Below are positions 1-7,940 of a stretch of DNA of 64,000 nucleotides, one piece after another. The position numbers and the translations under genes were made by a program. This DNA is from Amycolatopsis balhimycina FH 1894 (lineage in GTDB: Bacteria > Actinomycetota > Actinomycetes > Mycobacteriales > Pseudonocardiaceae), in the NCBI RefSeq assembly GCF_000384295.1, contig NZ_KB913037.1, positions 9,561,508 to 9,625,507 on the forward strand. Reading direction: 5' to 3'. A model generated the notes under the pieces. The model searched no databases. It saw only the letters and a program-made list of their open reading frames with translations, and was not told the DNA's origin. Position 1 is the first letter of the stretch. Each line of letters opens with the position of its first letter.

Positions 1-1
1 A

Positions 2-610
2 GTCAACGCTGCCGACTGCGCTGCTCTCGAGGCTTGCCAAGCCAACGCGGCCGCCGTTGATCCCAATGTCGCGGCCAACGGGATGGCCGCCGATCAGAAC
101 GGCATGGCGAACCAGAACGGCATGGCCGCCAAGGACAAGGCTGCGGCCAAGGACAAGAAGGCTGCCAAGGACGACAAGGCTGCCGCCGAGAACAAGGCCC
201 AGAACAAGAAGGACGCCGCGAAGGACAAGAAGAATGCCGCGGCGAAGGACCCGAACGCCGCAGCCGGCGAAGCGGCCGCCGATGCCAATTGTGCCACCGC
301 GGCCAATGATGGTCTGGCCCCGGCGGCCGGCGCCGCGGACCAGTCCGGCGCCGCGGCCGCGGGTGACGTCGTTTGCAAGGGAGCGACAGTGACGCTGTCG
401 GGCGAGTCGGGTGCACCCGCCGCGGCCAGCAACCAGTTCCCGGTCGGCACCATGCTGAAGGTCACCAACCTGGACAACGCCAAGTCCATCACCGTGCCGG
501 TGACCGCGACGTCCGGCAGCTGCGCGCTGCTGAACAACGCGGCGTTCGCGAAGATTCACCAGCCTGGCAAGCAGCTGATCCGCAAGGCGAAGATCGAAAA
601 GGTCGGCTGA
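2..610 (+). CDS. Secreted-type protein with C-terminal RlpA-like double-psi beta-barrel (5' partial)
   Basis: The reading frame is open from base 2 and ends at TGA 608-610, so the start lies outside the window. The visible 202 residues begin with a Cys-, Asn- and Ala-rich stretch. A low-complexity Lys/Ala/Asp segment (roughly bases 120-270, repeats such as AAKDKKAAKDDKAA) follows, and then an 80-residue C-terminal domain. That domain carries FPVGTMLKVTNLDN and later LLNNAAFAKI, the pattern of RlpA/expansin-like double-psi beta-barrels. The catalytic Asp expected after the second strand is not obvious, so binding rather than lytic transglycosylase activity is more likely. The charged linker would suit a cell-wall spacer. 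Location outside the membrane is inferred because the signal peptide is not in view. Confidence 0.7.
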   Translation, partial: VNAADCAALEACQANAAAVDPNVAANGMAADQNGMANQNGMAAKDKAAAKDKKAAKDDKAAAENKAQNKKDAAKDKKNAAAKDPNAAAGEAAADANCATAANDGLAPAAGAADQSGAAAAGDVVCKGATVTLSGESGAPAAASNQFPVGTMLKVTNLDNAKSITVPVTATSGSCALLNNAAFAKIHQPGKQLIRKAKIEKVG

Positions 611-788
611 CGGCGCGAACCGGGGCGCGGGCATGAGCGTGAACTGACGCCCGTCCCCGGTAGCCGGCAGGTCCGGCGCCGAGGGAGGTAAACGGACGGT
701 CAAACCGGTGGGGCAGTGCGCCTTGGCGGGGGTCCGGTTCGCTACTGTTCGATCCGCGCACACTTCCGCCGGTAGCGAAGGAATCACT

Positions 789-1625
789 TTGACCGTGATC
801 GACATCGGCCAGGCCGTGGTCCTGGGAGTGGTCGAAGGGTTGACCGAGTTCCTGCCGGTCTCTTCGACCGGGCACCTGAAGATCACCGAAGGGTTTCTCG
901 GCATTCCGGTGGACGATCAGGCGGTGGTGGGTTTCACCGCGGTGATCCAGGTCGGCGCCATCGCGGCGGTCTTGGTGTATTTCTTCCGGGACATCGTCCG
1001 GTTCGCCGCGGCGTGGGGCCGCGGGCTGGCGCGGCCGGAAGCACGGCAGGAGCACGACTACAAGTTCGCGTGGTGGATCATCTTCGCCACGGTGCCGATC
1101 GTCGTGGCGGGCCTGCTGTTCCAGCCGCTGATCAAGGGACCACTGGCTTCCCTGTGGGTGGTCGCGGGATCGTTGATCGCGGGCAGTGTCGTCATGTGGG
1201 CCGCGGACCGCTTCGGGACGGGAAAGCGTGGGGAGCCGGAGACGACGCTGCCGGACGCGATGCTGGTCGGCTCGTCGCAAATCCTGGCCCTGCTGTTCCC
1301 GGGTTTCTCCCGATCCGGGGCTACCATTTCGACAGGGCTGCTGCGTGGGCTGGACCGTGTCGCGGCGACACGGCTGTCGTTCTTCCTGTCCATTCCCGCG
1401 TTGACCGGCGCCGGTGTGTACGAGCTGAAGGACGCGGTCGGTGGCGGGCTGGACGTGGTGCCGTTGCTCGTCGGGACGGTGGTGTCGTTCGTCGTCGCGT
1501 ACGCGTCCATCGCGTGGCTGCTGAAGTTCGTGGCCGGGCACACGTTCACGGCGTTCGTGATCTACCGGGTCGTGGTCGGTGTCGGGCTGCTGGGTCTGCT
1601 GGTGACCGGCGCCCTCACTCCCTGA
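789..1625 (+). CDS. uppP: Undecaprenyl-diphosphate phosphatase (BacA/UppP family)
   Basis: This 278-residue polytopic membrane protein dephosphorylates undecaprenyl diphosphate at the outer face of the membrane to regenerate the lipid carrier for peptidoglycan precursors; loss or gain alters bacitracin sensitivity in the family. Both signature motifs are present: EGLTEFLPVSSTGH near the N terminus and PGFSRSGATISTGLLRG in the middle. Length is normal for the family. The TTG at 789 is chosen because GAAGGA lies 6 bases upstream and the conserved N terminus begins there; an upstream GTG at 708 would add 27 unconserved residues, and GTG 795 is also possible. It converges on the phosphodiesterase gene across a GC-rich hairpin. 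Other genes for lipid-carrier recycling (DedA, PAP2) lie within 6 kb. Confidence 0.95.
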   Translation: MTVIDIGQAVVLGVVEGLTEFLPVSSTGHLKITEGFLGIPVDDQAVVGFTAVIQVGAIAAVLVYFFRDIVRFAAAWGRGLARPEARQEHDYKFAWWIIFATVPIVVAGLLFQPLIKGPLASLWVVAGSLIAGSVVMWAADRFGTGKRGEPETTLPDAMLVGSSQILALLFPGFSRSGATISTGLLRGLDRVAATRLSFFLSIPALTGAGVYELKDAVGGGLDVVPLLVGTVVSFVVAYASIAWLLKFVAGHTFTAFVIYRVVVGVGLLGLLVTGALTP

Positions 1626-1630
1626 GCGGG

Positions 1631-1663
1631 CCGCCCGGCCGGGGCGAGGCTCCGGCCGGGCGG
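1631..1663. terminator. GC-rich hairpin between convergent genes
   Basis: Perfect 12-bp arms CCGCCCGGCCGG (1631-1642) and CCGGCCGGGCGG (1652-1663) enclose a 9-base loop, starting 6 bases after the uppP stop and ending just before the stop of the opposing gene. There is no T-run, which is usual for actinomycete bidirectional terminators. Confidence 0.7.
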
Positions 1664-1667
1664 GACG

Positions 1668-3287
1668 CTATCCGGGGAGAATCTGGGTGCACTCGATGCG
1701 TACCGCCTGAAGCGCGTCCGGCCGCAGGCCGAGCAGGTGCAGGATGGTCGGGGCGATTTGCGTGGTCCCGACCGGCGCGGCGATCGTGTGGGGACGGCCG
1801 GTTCCGCTGATCACGAGGGGGACGTCGCGGTCGTCAGGCGCGGCGCCGCCGTGTTCGGCGATCTTCTTGGTACCACCCGTGTAGACGACGCCGTAGTGGG
1901 CGATGCCGACGAGGTCGGGCACGCGCGGGTCGCCGGGCCGGGCGTGGAAGTACCGGGCGGCATCGTCGCCGGAATAGACCTGATCCAGTCCGGAATGGAC
2001 GAACGGCTTCGGCGCTCCGGAGATGTCGTTGCCGAGCCCGGAGCGCGTCAGCAGGTAGTTCTTGGCGAACGTCGCCGCGGCGGGGGAACGATCGGTCAGC
2101 CACAGCAGCATGGCGTCGTCGTCGGTGGCTTGGGCGACGAGGTCGGCCGCTCCGGGACGAACCGCCCGCCATGTGGCGTTGAGGCCGTCGAGCAGGGCGC
2201 CGTCGTCGATCCTGGTCAGCGCGGCGGGATCGGTGGGGGACTGGCCGTGCTTGGCCGACAGGATGATGGTGGTGCTCCGGTCGAGGTGACGCTGTTTCAG
2301 TTCGGTGGTGATGGCGGCGACCTGCTGGTCCACGAAGTCCAGTGCCGAACTCAGCACCGGGCCCGGTCCGCCGTCGCCGGGCAGGTAGCCGCCCGGGCGG
2401 CCGCCGGAGCGCGGCAGCTTCTGCGCGGTGGACACGGACTGGAAGTTGAGCCCGAAAACGGCCGGCGTGCCCACCCGGTGCGTACCGCTGTGGTCGTAGC
2501 CGCCGATCTCGTTGAGCACCGCACGGACCTTGTAGGAGTCGTAGCGCTGAGTCGCGGCGTTGTCGGCGGTCCAGTCGCCCGGCCCGCCGGGGACCAGGCT
2601 GTTGATCTCCGGGGTGAACAGGTCCTGCACGCCGGTCCCGGACGGCCCGTCGAGGATCTCGTACGCGGGATGCTTGTCGGCCCACGCGGTGCGCAGGCCG
2701 GCCTGCCGGGCGACCTCGAACACGGTGTTGACCTTGAGGTACTGGTGCGGGTAGATGGGCGTGCAGGTCCGCGGGTCCACGGGCAGCCCGGCCGGGTCGA
2801 GCAGCGTCTGCGGTGCCCCGGTCATGGCCAGGACATTGTCGGGCAGGCCGGGAAGGCCCTGTCCGGCGTCGATGGCGTCCTTGGCGCGGTCGAGGTCTTC
2901 GGTGTAGTTCACCGCCGTCCCGGGCCGTGCGCCGGCGCAGGAGGTCGTGCCGGGCGGGAGGAGGGCACGGTTGTAGCTCGCGTCGTAGTAGACCCCGGTC
3001 GTCGCCGGGGTGCCGCCGGTGACCTGGGCGAGCAGGCCGGGGAAGGAATCCGAGGGCACCGGCGTGCGGGCGTGGGTGTACTCGGTGCCGTGGCTGAGCA
3101 GCGCGGTCAGTGCCGAGCCCGGGTGGGTGGCGGTGTAGCGGGCGAGATCCGACTGGTGCAGGCCGTCCACGGAGATGAGCAGGACGTGGGCGGACCGGTC
3201 ACCGGCCGACGCGGGCGGTGCGGCTACGGCCGCGGTGGCCGCGGCGATCACGGCCAGCGCGGCGGCTCTCGTTCGGGTACTCGGCAC
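1668..3287 (-). CDS. Secreted type I phosphodiesterase/nucleotide pyrophosphatase-like protein
   Basis: This 539-residue member of the alkaline-phosphatase superfamily (PF01663 type) probably hydrolyses phosphodiesters outside the cell. The N terminus is a signal peptide: basic VPSTRTR, an Ala-rich core and an ASA cleavage site. The mature protein opens with HVLLISVDGLHQSDL, the first metal-binding Asp motif. The nucleophile region is TPVPSDSFPG, with Ser where NPP enzymes usually have Thr, followed by metal-ligand candidates including LSAKHGQSP. The GTG at 3287 is chosen because AAGGAG precedes it and it gives a clean signal peptide; the frame stays open to 3455 without family similarity. 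Substrate cannot be told from sequence. Confidence 0.85.
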   Translation of the reverse strand: MPSTRTRAAALAVIAAATAAVAAPPASAGDRSAHVLLISVDGLHQSDLARYTATHPGSALTALLSHGTEYTHARTPVPSDSFPGLLAQVTGGTPATTGVYYDASYNRALLPPGTTSCAGARPGTAVNYTEDLDRAKDAIDAGQGLPGLPDNVLAMTGAPQTLLDPAGLPVDPRTCTPIYPHQYLKVNTVFEVARQAGLRTAWADKHPAYEILDGPSGTGVQDLFTPEINSLVPGGPGDWTADNAATQRYDSYKVRAVLNEIGGYDHSGTHRVGTPAVFGLNFQSVSTAQKLPRSGGRPGGYLPGDGGPGPVLSSALDFVDQQVAAITTELKQRHLDRSTTIILSAKHGQSPTDPAALTRIDDGALLDGLNATWRAVRPGAADLVAQATDDDAMLLWLTDRSPAAATFAKNYLLTRSGLGNDISGAPKPFVHSGLDQVYSGDDAARYFHARPGDPRVPDLVGIAHYGVVYTGGTKKIAEHGGAAPDDRDVPLVISGTGRPHTIAAPVGTTQIAPTILHLLGLRPDALQAVRIECTQILPG

Positions 3288-3604
3288 GGAATTCTCCTTC
3301 GACGACGAGGCTGCCCGTACGGGCGCCGAAGGCATTCCAGGCCGGGCACACGGCGGCCAGGACACACCGAAACGAATTCCGGGTGAACGCTGCGGCGCAT
3401 TCGCCGCAGAGCGTGCAGCGAGGACAAGACGGACGTTACCCGGATGCGTGAACAACAGAGTGGCTCAGTCAATTTAACCGTCCTTTTGCCATCGCCCGCT
3501 GATCACTAATCCACGAAGTGCCGGAAACCACGGTCTGTTTCTGGATCGTCAAGGTGCTCTGCGCGACGGCCGGCGAGGTGCTGCGCGAGCTGCGGCCCGC
3601 GGAG

Positions 3605-3624
3605 CTTCTACAGTAGTGTAGAAG
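3605..3624. promoter_or_regulatory. Perfect dyad CTTCTACA-N4-TGTAGAAG, probable BlaI-type operator
   Basis: Eight-base arms match perfectly around GTAG. The core CTAC-N6-GTAG (3608-3621) recurs twice upstream of the PAP2 gene (6899-6912 and 6918-6931). TACA/TGTA half-sites are the hallmark of BlaI/MecI-family operators. The site ends 47 bp before the chosen dedA start, a position suited to repression. Assignment to the BlaI homologue at 6455-6832 is inference. Confidence 0.7.
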
Positions 3625-3671
3625 TGTTGGTCGAACGGTCCGAAGCCCGCCGTCGGAAGGTGGTCACCGGC

Positions 3672-4295
3672 GTGAATCCGCTGAGTGCGACGTCCTGGTT
3701 GTCCAGCCTCGGTACGGCCGGGGTGTTCCTGGTCCTGTTCGCCGAGACCGGCTTGCTGGTCGGGTTCTTCCTGCCGGGTGACTCGCTGCTGTTCACCGCC
3801 GGGTTGTTCTGCACCACCAGCGCATCGGCCCCGGTGCACCTGTCCCTGCCACTGGTGCTCGTCGCCTCGGTCGCCGGCGCGATCTCGGGTGCGCAGGTCG
3901 GCTTCGTGCTCGGCCGCCGTGGTGGTCGGGCACTGCTCGGGAAGGTCGGCAACCCCCAGCTGCATCGGGGCATCGAGCGGGCCGAGGAACTGTTCTCCCG
4001 TTACGGGTACGCGAAAGCGATCGTGCTCGCCCGGTTCGTCCCAGTTGTCCGGACCGTGCTGAACCCGCTCGCGGGCATCCTCGACGTGCCGGCACGGACC
4101 TTCCTGGTGTGGCAGGTGCTCGGCGGGCTGCTGTGGTCGGTCGGGGTGACGCTGGCCGGTTATGTGCTCGGCGCCAGCATCCCCGGAATCGACCAGTACC
4201 TCCTGCCGATCATCGCCGTTGTCGTGGTGGTCTCGCTGATCCCGTTGGCGCTGGAACTGCGGCGCGGCCGCAAACGCTCGTCCGACGAGCACTGA
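3672..4295 (+). CDS. DedA-family (SNARE-associated) membrane protein
   Basis: This 207-residue integral membrane protein has the DedA pattern: FAETGLLVGFFLPGDSLLFTAG near the N terminus, the glycine-rich G-x-Q-x-G-F-x-L-G-R helix, and FVPVVRTVLNPLAGI with the conserved Arg/Pro of the second re-entrant half. Some DedA proteins have been shown to translocate undecaprenyl phosphate across the membrane; others transport phospholipids or are linked to proton homeostasis. The GTG at 3672 gives normal family length and has GGAAGG 11 bases upstream; a GTG at 3624 would overlap the operator. The dyad directly upstream, shared with the PAP2/blaI region, suggests co-regulation with carrier recycling. 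Confidence 0.88.
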   Translation: MNPLSATSWLSSLGTAGVFLVLFAETGLLVGFFLPGDSLLFTAGLFCTTSASAPVHLSLPLVLVASVAGAISGAQVGFVLGRRGGRALLGKVGNPQLHRGIERAEELFSRYGYAKAIVLARFVPVVRTVLNPLAGILDVPARTFLVWQVLGGLLWSVGVTLAGYVLGASIPGIDQYLLPIIAVVVVVSLIPLALELRRGRKRSSDEH

Positions 4296-4431
4296 AACCC
4301 GGCGCGGTACCCGGCTTTTGATCGTTCTCTGGCTTTCTCTTTCCTCGCGCCGCTTCTGGCCTCGTTATCGTCGGATATCGCCCAGAAGCCGGCCGTCGCC
4401 CCACGTCGGCGGTGGTTGAATCCGCGGCTCG

Positions 4432-5256
4432 TCAGGCTCCGGCCGCGGTGATGACCGCGTCCGTGGCGAAGCCCAGGACGAGGCCGAGGAACACACCCCA
4501 CGTCGTGACGGTCTTCAGGTTCGCCTTGCGGGCGACGGCGAGCAGCTCGATCACCACGTAGAGGATCGACCCGGCGGCCAGGCCGAGGAACGCGATCGAG
4601 AGGGTCTCGCTGACGAAGGCCTGCCCGGCGAGCGTGCCCACGAACGTCGGGCCGCCGCCGATCAGGCCGAGCAGGGCGAGGTACCCCCAGGACGGGCGGG
4701 TGCCGGTCAGGGGTGCCACGATGCCGAAGCCTTCGGTGGCGTTGTGCAGCCCGAATCCGATCACCAGCAGGACGGCGAGGCTGAGCTCACCGGTGGCGGC
4801 CGAGTTGCCGATGGCGAGGCCTTCGGCGAAGTTGTGCAGGCCGATGCCGACCGCGATCGTCATGGCCAGCCGGGAGGCGGGATCACTTGTCTTCACCGCG
4901 CTCAGCTCGCCGACCGACGCGGCGCCCGGCCCGTACGCGCGCTGGGCGTCCGTCCGGCGGCGAGCGGCCGCCTGGTCGAAGTAGGCCAGGCCGAGCAGCC
5001 CCGCTCCGGCGGTGACCAGGAGAACCGCGCCGTTGCCGAGCACTCCGCCGAGTTCGTCCTTGCCGAGCCCGGCGTCGATCGGTTCCCACGCATGGGCGAG
5101 CACGTCCCACAGCAGGAAGACCAGGATGCCGGTGGCTGTGCCGTTGAGGAAGGTCTTGAGCCGTGGCATCTCGGCTCGCAGCCGGCCGAGCGGGAGCCCG
5201 AGGTAGATGGTGAACCCCGAGATGGCGCCGAGGACGGCGATCTGGGTGGGCGACAT
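4432..5256 (-). CDS. ZIP-family divalent metal transporter
   Basis: The 274-residue protein has eight predicted membrane segments with an intracellular loop around residues 95-125. The metal-binding helices are clear: HNFAEGLAIG (helix IV, HNxxEG) and GFGLHNATEGFGI (helix V). It imports Zn, Fe or Mn; the family does not allow the metal to be named from sequence. The start ATG has AGGAG upstream. A 19-bp element resembling the DtxR/IdeR iron box lies 65-83 bases upstream, pointing to iron or manganese control. It converges with dedA across a 136-bp gap holding only an imperfect hairpin (4352-4389). Confidence 0.88.
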   Translation of the reverse strand: MSPTQIAVLGAISGFTIYLGLPLGRLRAEMPRLKTFLNGTATGILVFLLWDVLAHAWEPIDAGLGKDELGGVLGNGAVLLVTAGAGLLGLAYFDQAAARRRTDAQRAYGPGAASVGELSAVKTSDPASRLAMTIAVGIGLHNFAEGLAIGNSAATGELSLAVLLVIGFGLHNATEGFGIVAPLTGTRPSWGYLALLGLIGGGPTFVGTLAGQAFVSETLSIAFLGLAAGSILYVVIELLAVARKANLKTVTTWGVFLGLVLGFATDAVITAAGA

Positions 5257-5320
5257 GGGCGTGGCTCCTGAATTCTCGCGGCGAACGCTGCGACCGTAAC
5301 TCAGGGCAGGCTCGCCTCAT

Positions 5321-5339
5321 AGAGGTGAGGCGTACCTAA
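5321..5339. promoter_or_regulatory. Candidate DtxR/IdeR-type metal box upstream of the ZIP gene
   Basis: AGAGGTGAGGCGTACCTAA agrees with the actinobacterial iron-box consensus TWAGGTTAGSCTAACCTWA at 14 of 19 positions, including AGGT on the left and ACCTAA on the right. It lies 65-83 bp upstream of the ZIP start, within promoter range. Regulator identity (IdeR, MntR-like or other DtxR family) is not settled. Confidence 0.5.
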
Positions 5340-5493
5340 TTATTCGAAGGTGGCGAAGTTTCCTGCCGACGGAGTACTCGTGCATGGTCCACTGTGGACT
5401 CAAGCAAGCGGGCGGCCAACTATTGGTTAGCGCACGGCAAAGTGACGTCGGTCAAGCGGGTCGCGAGGAGTGGAAGGTAGCGGGTGACCGCCC

Positions 5494-6450
5494 CTACCCA
5501 CCGGGCAGAAGCTCGGGAGCGCCCGGCGATGGCTGGTATCCGGTGAGGTCTTGTGCGGATTCGAGGTCCTGGTGCAGGTCAGTGGCCGCGTCGACCACGG
5601 TCTGGGCGGACCAGCCGGTGACGCCGAGGACCAGGGTGGCGCTGAGCAGCGCCGCGGGGAGCCGGCGGGTGGGTGCGGCCAGCAGGGCACTCACCCGGCG
5701 TGGCACCGGACCGCCGGTCGCGGCCAGGGCGAAGCCGGGTTCGGCCCGTCCGGCGAGCGCGGCTTTGGCGACGGCGGTGGCCACCACCTTCCGGTCGCCG
5801 ATCTGCTGCGCGGCGGCTTCGTCGGCCCAGCGTTCGAGGGCGAACCTCGCCGCCGAGCAGAGCGGGCGCAGCAAGGGGTTGAGCGCAGCGGCGAGGGTGA
5901 CCGCGATGAGGAAGCGGTGATGGCCGAGGCGGAGGTGTGCTCGTTCGTGGGCCAGGAGCGCGTCCCGTTCCGCCGGGCCGAGCGCGTCGAGCATGCCGCT
6001 GGAGATCGCGATCCGGCCGCCACGGCCCGGTGCGGAGAACGCGACGGGCTCCTGGCCGCGCAGGATGACGACGCCCGGTGCCGGGCCGTGACCGTCGAGT
6101 TGCCGGGTCAGTTCGCGGTGCCACCGCGCGTACCGGACGGTGGTGCGGGCGAACGCTCCACCGAGCGCGGCCAGCACAAGCCCGCAGCCGATCGAAGCGG
6201 GGACGTTGACCGATTCCACGCCGTACAGAGCTTCGGGCGACCAGTGGCCGGCGCGGGCGACCGCCGGAACGAGGATGAGGCCGGCGAAGACCTGCAACGT
6301 CAGGGCGGCGGTGCTGGCGACGGCGAGCACCAGGCAACCGGCGGTCAGCAGCCAGCTCGCCGCACGCGGGGGCACCCTCGGGGCGACGACGCGCGCCAGG
6401 GGCCAGGCCGCCAGCGGCAGCACCAGAGGCACCCAGACGTCGGGATCCAT
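5494..6450 (-). CDS. M56-family membrane metalloprotease (BlaR1/MecR1-like, no sensor domain)
   Basis: The 318-residue protein has N-terminal membrane helices (about residues 1-110) and a cytoplasmic zincin domain with HERAHLRLGHH (HExxH; Glu catalytic) and ERWADEAA supplying the third ligand. A further helix is near residue 270. In BlaR1/MecR1 this protease relieves repression by cleaving BlaI/MecI after a penicillin-binding sensor is acylated. No penicillin-binding domain follows here; the protein ends about 45 residues after the last helix, so the trigger must differ. It lies 4 bp downstream of the blaI-like gene, indicating a two-gene operon. Confidence 0.9.
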   Translation of the reverse strand: MDPDVWVPLVLPLAAWPLARVVAPRVPPRAASWLLTAGCLVLAVASTAALTLQVFAGLILVPAVARAGHWSPEALYGVESVNVPASIGCGLVLAALGGAFARTTVRYARWHRELTRQLDGHGPAPGVVILRGQEPVAFSAPGRGGRIAISSGMLDALGPAERDALLAHERAHLRLGHHRFLIAVTLAAALNPLLRPLCSAARFALERWADEAAAQQIGDRKVVATAVAKAALAGRAEPGFALAATGGPVPRRVSALLAAPTRRLPAALLSATLVLGVTGWSAQTVVDAATDLHQDLESAQDLTGYQPSPGAPELLPGG

Positions 6451-6454
6451 TCGG

Positions 6455-6832
6455 TCAGCCTTCGTTGTGCCGCAACAGCTCGCGGAGCAGCTGTTCGTCC
6501 GATGGGGACAGTTTCGAGACGAAGCGGGCGAGCACGCTGTCGCGGTCGGGCTCGCTGTCGAGCACCTTGGTCATCCGCCGGGCCGCCAGCCCCGGCTCGT
6601 CGTCGACCGCGCGATACCGGTAGGAGCGGCCCTGCTTCTCCCGGTCCGCGACGCCTTTCTCGTGCAGCCGGGACAGGATGGTCACCACGGTCGTGTAGGC
6701 CAGGTCGGCCCCGAGCCGTTCCTGCACCTCGGCCGGCGCCAACGGGCCGTCGGCGCTCAGAAGCACCGTCAGCACCTCGGCCTCGAGCGCACCGGGAGCG
6801 CGCCGGGCGCCGTCGTCTCGCCGCATCCGCAT
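6455..6832 (-). CDS. BlaI/MecI-family transcriptional repressor
   Basis: The 125-residue winged-helix protein matches PF03965: GALEAEVLTVLLSADGPLAP at the start of the DNA-binding domain, then AYTTVVTILSRLHEKG (recognition helix) and REKQGRSYRYRAV (wing). A C-terminal dimerisation region with LDSEPDRDSVLARF follows. Family members repress their own operon and targets until cleaved by the partner M56 protease. The gene is divergent from the PAP2 gene; two CTAC-N6-GTAG dyads lie in the 119-bp gap, consistent with autoregulation and control of the PAP2 gene. Confidence 0.93.
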   Translation of the reverse strand: MRMRRDDGARRAPGALEAEVLTVLLSADGPLAPAEVQERLGADLAYTTVVTILSRLHEKGVADREKQGRSYRYRAVDDEPGLAARRMTKVLDSEPDRDSVLARFVSKLSPSDEQLLRELLRHNEG

Positions 6833-6898
6833 ACCGCCAATCTACCCACCTGGCGAAGGCCGTCCGGCATTCGGCGACAGGCTGACCCGCCCTATCAT

Positions 6899-6931
6899 CT
6901 ACAATTCAGTAGAAGTTCTACGAGAGTGTAG
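6899..6931. promoter_or_regulatory. Two tandem CTAC-N6-GTAG dyads (probable BlaI-type operators)
   Basis: CTAC-AATTCA-GTAG (6899-6912) and CTAC-GAGAGT-GTAG (6918-6931) have centres 19 bp apart, close to two helical turns, in the gap between divergent blaI and PAP2 genes. Spacing and half-sites match the dyad upstream of dedA at 3608-3621. Confidence 0.7.
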
Positions 6932-6951
6932 TTGACTGGGAGGTCGCGGCA

Positions 6952-7572
6952 GTGGACGGCGGAGCCATCGACGGCAGCTGGTACCTGGATGTGCTCGGGT
7001 TCGCCCGGGCGACCCCGTGGCTGAACGGGTTCTTCCAGGTCTTCACCAACGCCGGCCTGGTCCTGCTCGCACTCGTCGTCGCAGTGGCGTGGTGGCGCGC
7101 ACGCGCCCAGGACGCCGGGCGGATGGCGGCCGTGCTCTGGGTGCCGGGCGCCGTCGCCGTGGCCTACGGCCTGAGCAACCTGGTCAAGATCCTCGTCGAG
7201 GAGCCACGACCCTGCATCCGTTATCCGGCCGTGCCGACTGTCGCCACGTGCGACTTCGCGACGGACTACTCCTTCCCCAGCAACCACGTGACGATCGCCG
7301 TGTCCGCGGCGGTCGCCTTGTGCCTGGTCGGACGCCGGATCGGGGTCGGCTCGCTCGTGGTGGCGGTACTGATCGGGTTTTCCCGGGTGTACCTGGGCGC
7401 GCATTACGTCCATGACGTGGTCGCCGGTGCGGTGCTGGGCGCCCTGGTGGCGCTGGCCGGCTTGCTGCTGCGCACGCCGCTGACGGCGCTGGTCGTCCGG
7501 ATGCGGTCGGGAAGGTGGCGCCCGCTGGTCGGGGCAACGGCGACCGAGGAAATCTCGGCGCGTACGGACTGA
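6952..7572 (+). CDS. PAP2-superfamily membrane phosphatase (candidate lipid-carrier phosphatase)
   Basis: This 206-residue membrane protein has the three PAP2 motifs: KILVEEPRP (motif 1), FPSNH (motif 2, usually PSGH; Asn replaces Gly) and SRVYLGAHYVHDV (motif 3 with nucleophile His and Asp). The fold dephosphorylates lipid phosphates at the membrane surface; some members (PgpB, YbjG and BcrC types) act on undecaprenyl diphosphate. Proximity to uppP and the dyad shared with dedA favour that substrate, but phosphatidate is possible. The GTG start follows GGGAGG by 10 bases. It is divergent from blaI. Confidence 0.88.
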   Translation: MDGGAIDGSWYLDVLGFARATPWLNGFFQVFTNAGLVLLALVVAVAWWRARAQDAGRMAAVLWVPGAVAVAYGLSNLVKILVEEPRPCIRYPAVPTVATCDFATDYSFPSNHVTIAVSAAVALCLVGRRIGVGSLVVAVLIGFSRVYLGAHYVHDVVAGAVLGALVALAGLLLRTPLTALVVRMRSGRWRPLVGATATEEISARTD

Positions 7573-7662
7573 CGCCAGGCAGGAAACGCTCGACCTCGCC
7601 GAGGGCGCGGCCAACGGTGACCCGGCCGTCGGGTGCCGGCCGGCGACGGGAGAACAGTGCCG

Positions 7663-7940
7663 TCAGCCGGGTGCATGGGGGCGGGCCAGGCCGAGGTCGT
7701 AGGCCAGGATCGCCGCTTGATGCGGTCCCGGGCGCCGATCTTCGCGAGCACCCGCCCGAAGTAGGACTTGACGGTGGATTCGGACAGGACGAGGCGTTCG
7801 GCGATCTCGCCGTTGGTCCAGCCGTGGCCGATCGCGACCAGGATCTCTCCGATGACCTCGGTGCCGGGCGTGGCCTCGAGCAGCATCCGGAAGCCGAGGC
7901 GCCGCAGTGGCTGGTCGTCGACGATGAGAACAGTGGTCAC
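7663..7940 (-). pseudogene. Remnant of a NarL/LuxR-type response regulator
   Basis: The GTG at 7940 overlaps the stop of the kinase gene in a GTGA. The first 32 codons encode a normal receiver N terminus (TTVLIVDDQPLRRLGFRMLL). The frame then jumps to the LuxR-type DNA-binding helices (GWTNGEIAERLVLSEST, then VKSYFGRVLAKIGARDRI). About 120 residues are missing, including the phosphoacceptor Asp. After RDRI the ending expected in the family (AAILAYDLGLARP) is in another frame, so a one-base loss has occurred too. Two independent lesions make it non-functional as a response regulator. Confidence 0.85.

Noticed and set aside
83..280. Lys/Ala/Asp repeats as a possible tandem DNA repeat
   Set aside because: Repeats are irregular at DNA level and reflect a low-complexity protein linker.
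4352..4389. Imperfect hairpin GCTTCTGG/CCAGAAGC after dedA
   Set aside because: Arms of 8 bp with a 22-base loop and no T-run are too weak to call a terminator.
5387..5399. GTCCAC-T-GTGGAC dyad between the ZIP and M56 genes
   Set aside because: Short and isolated; does not resemble the BlaI dyads and its position after the M56 stop gives no clear role.
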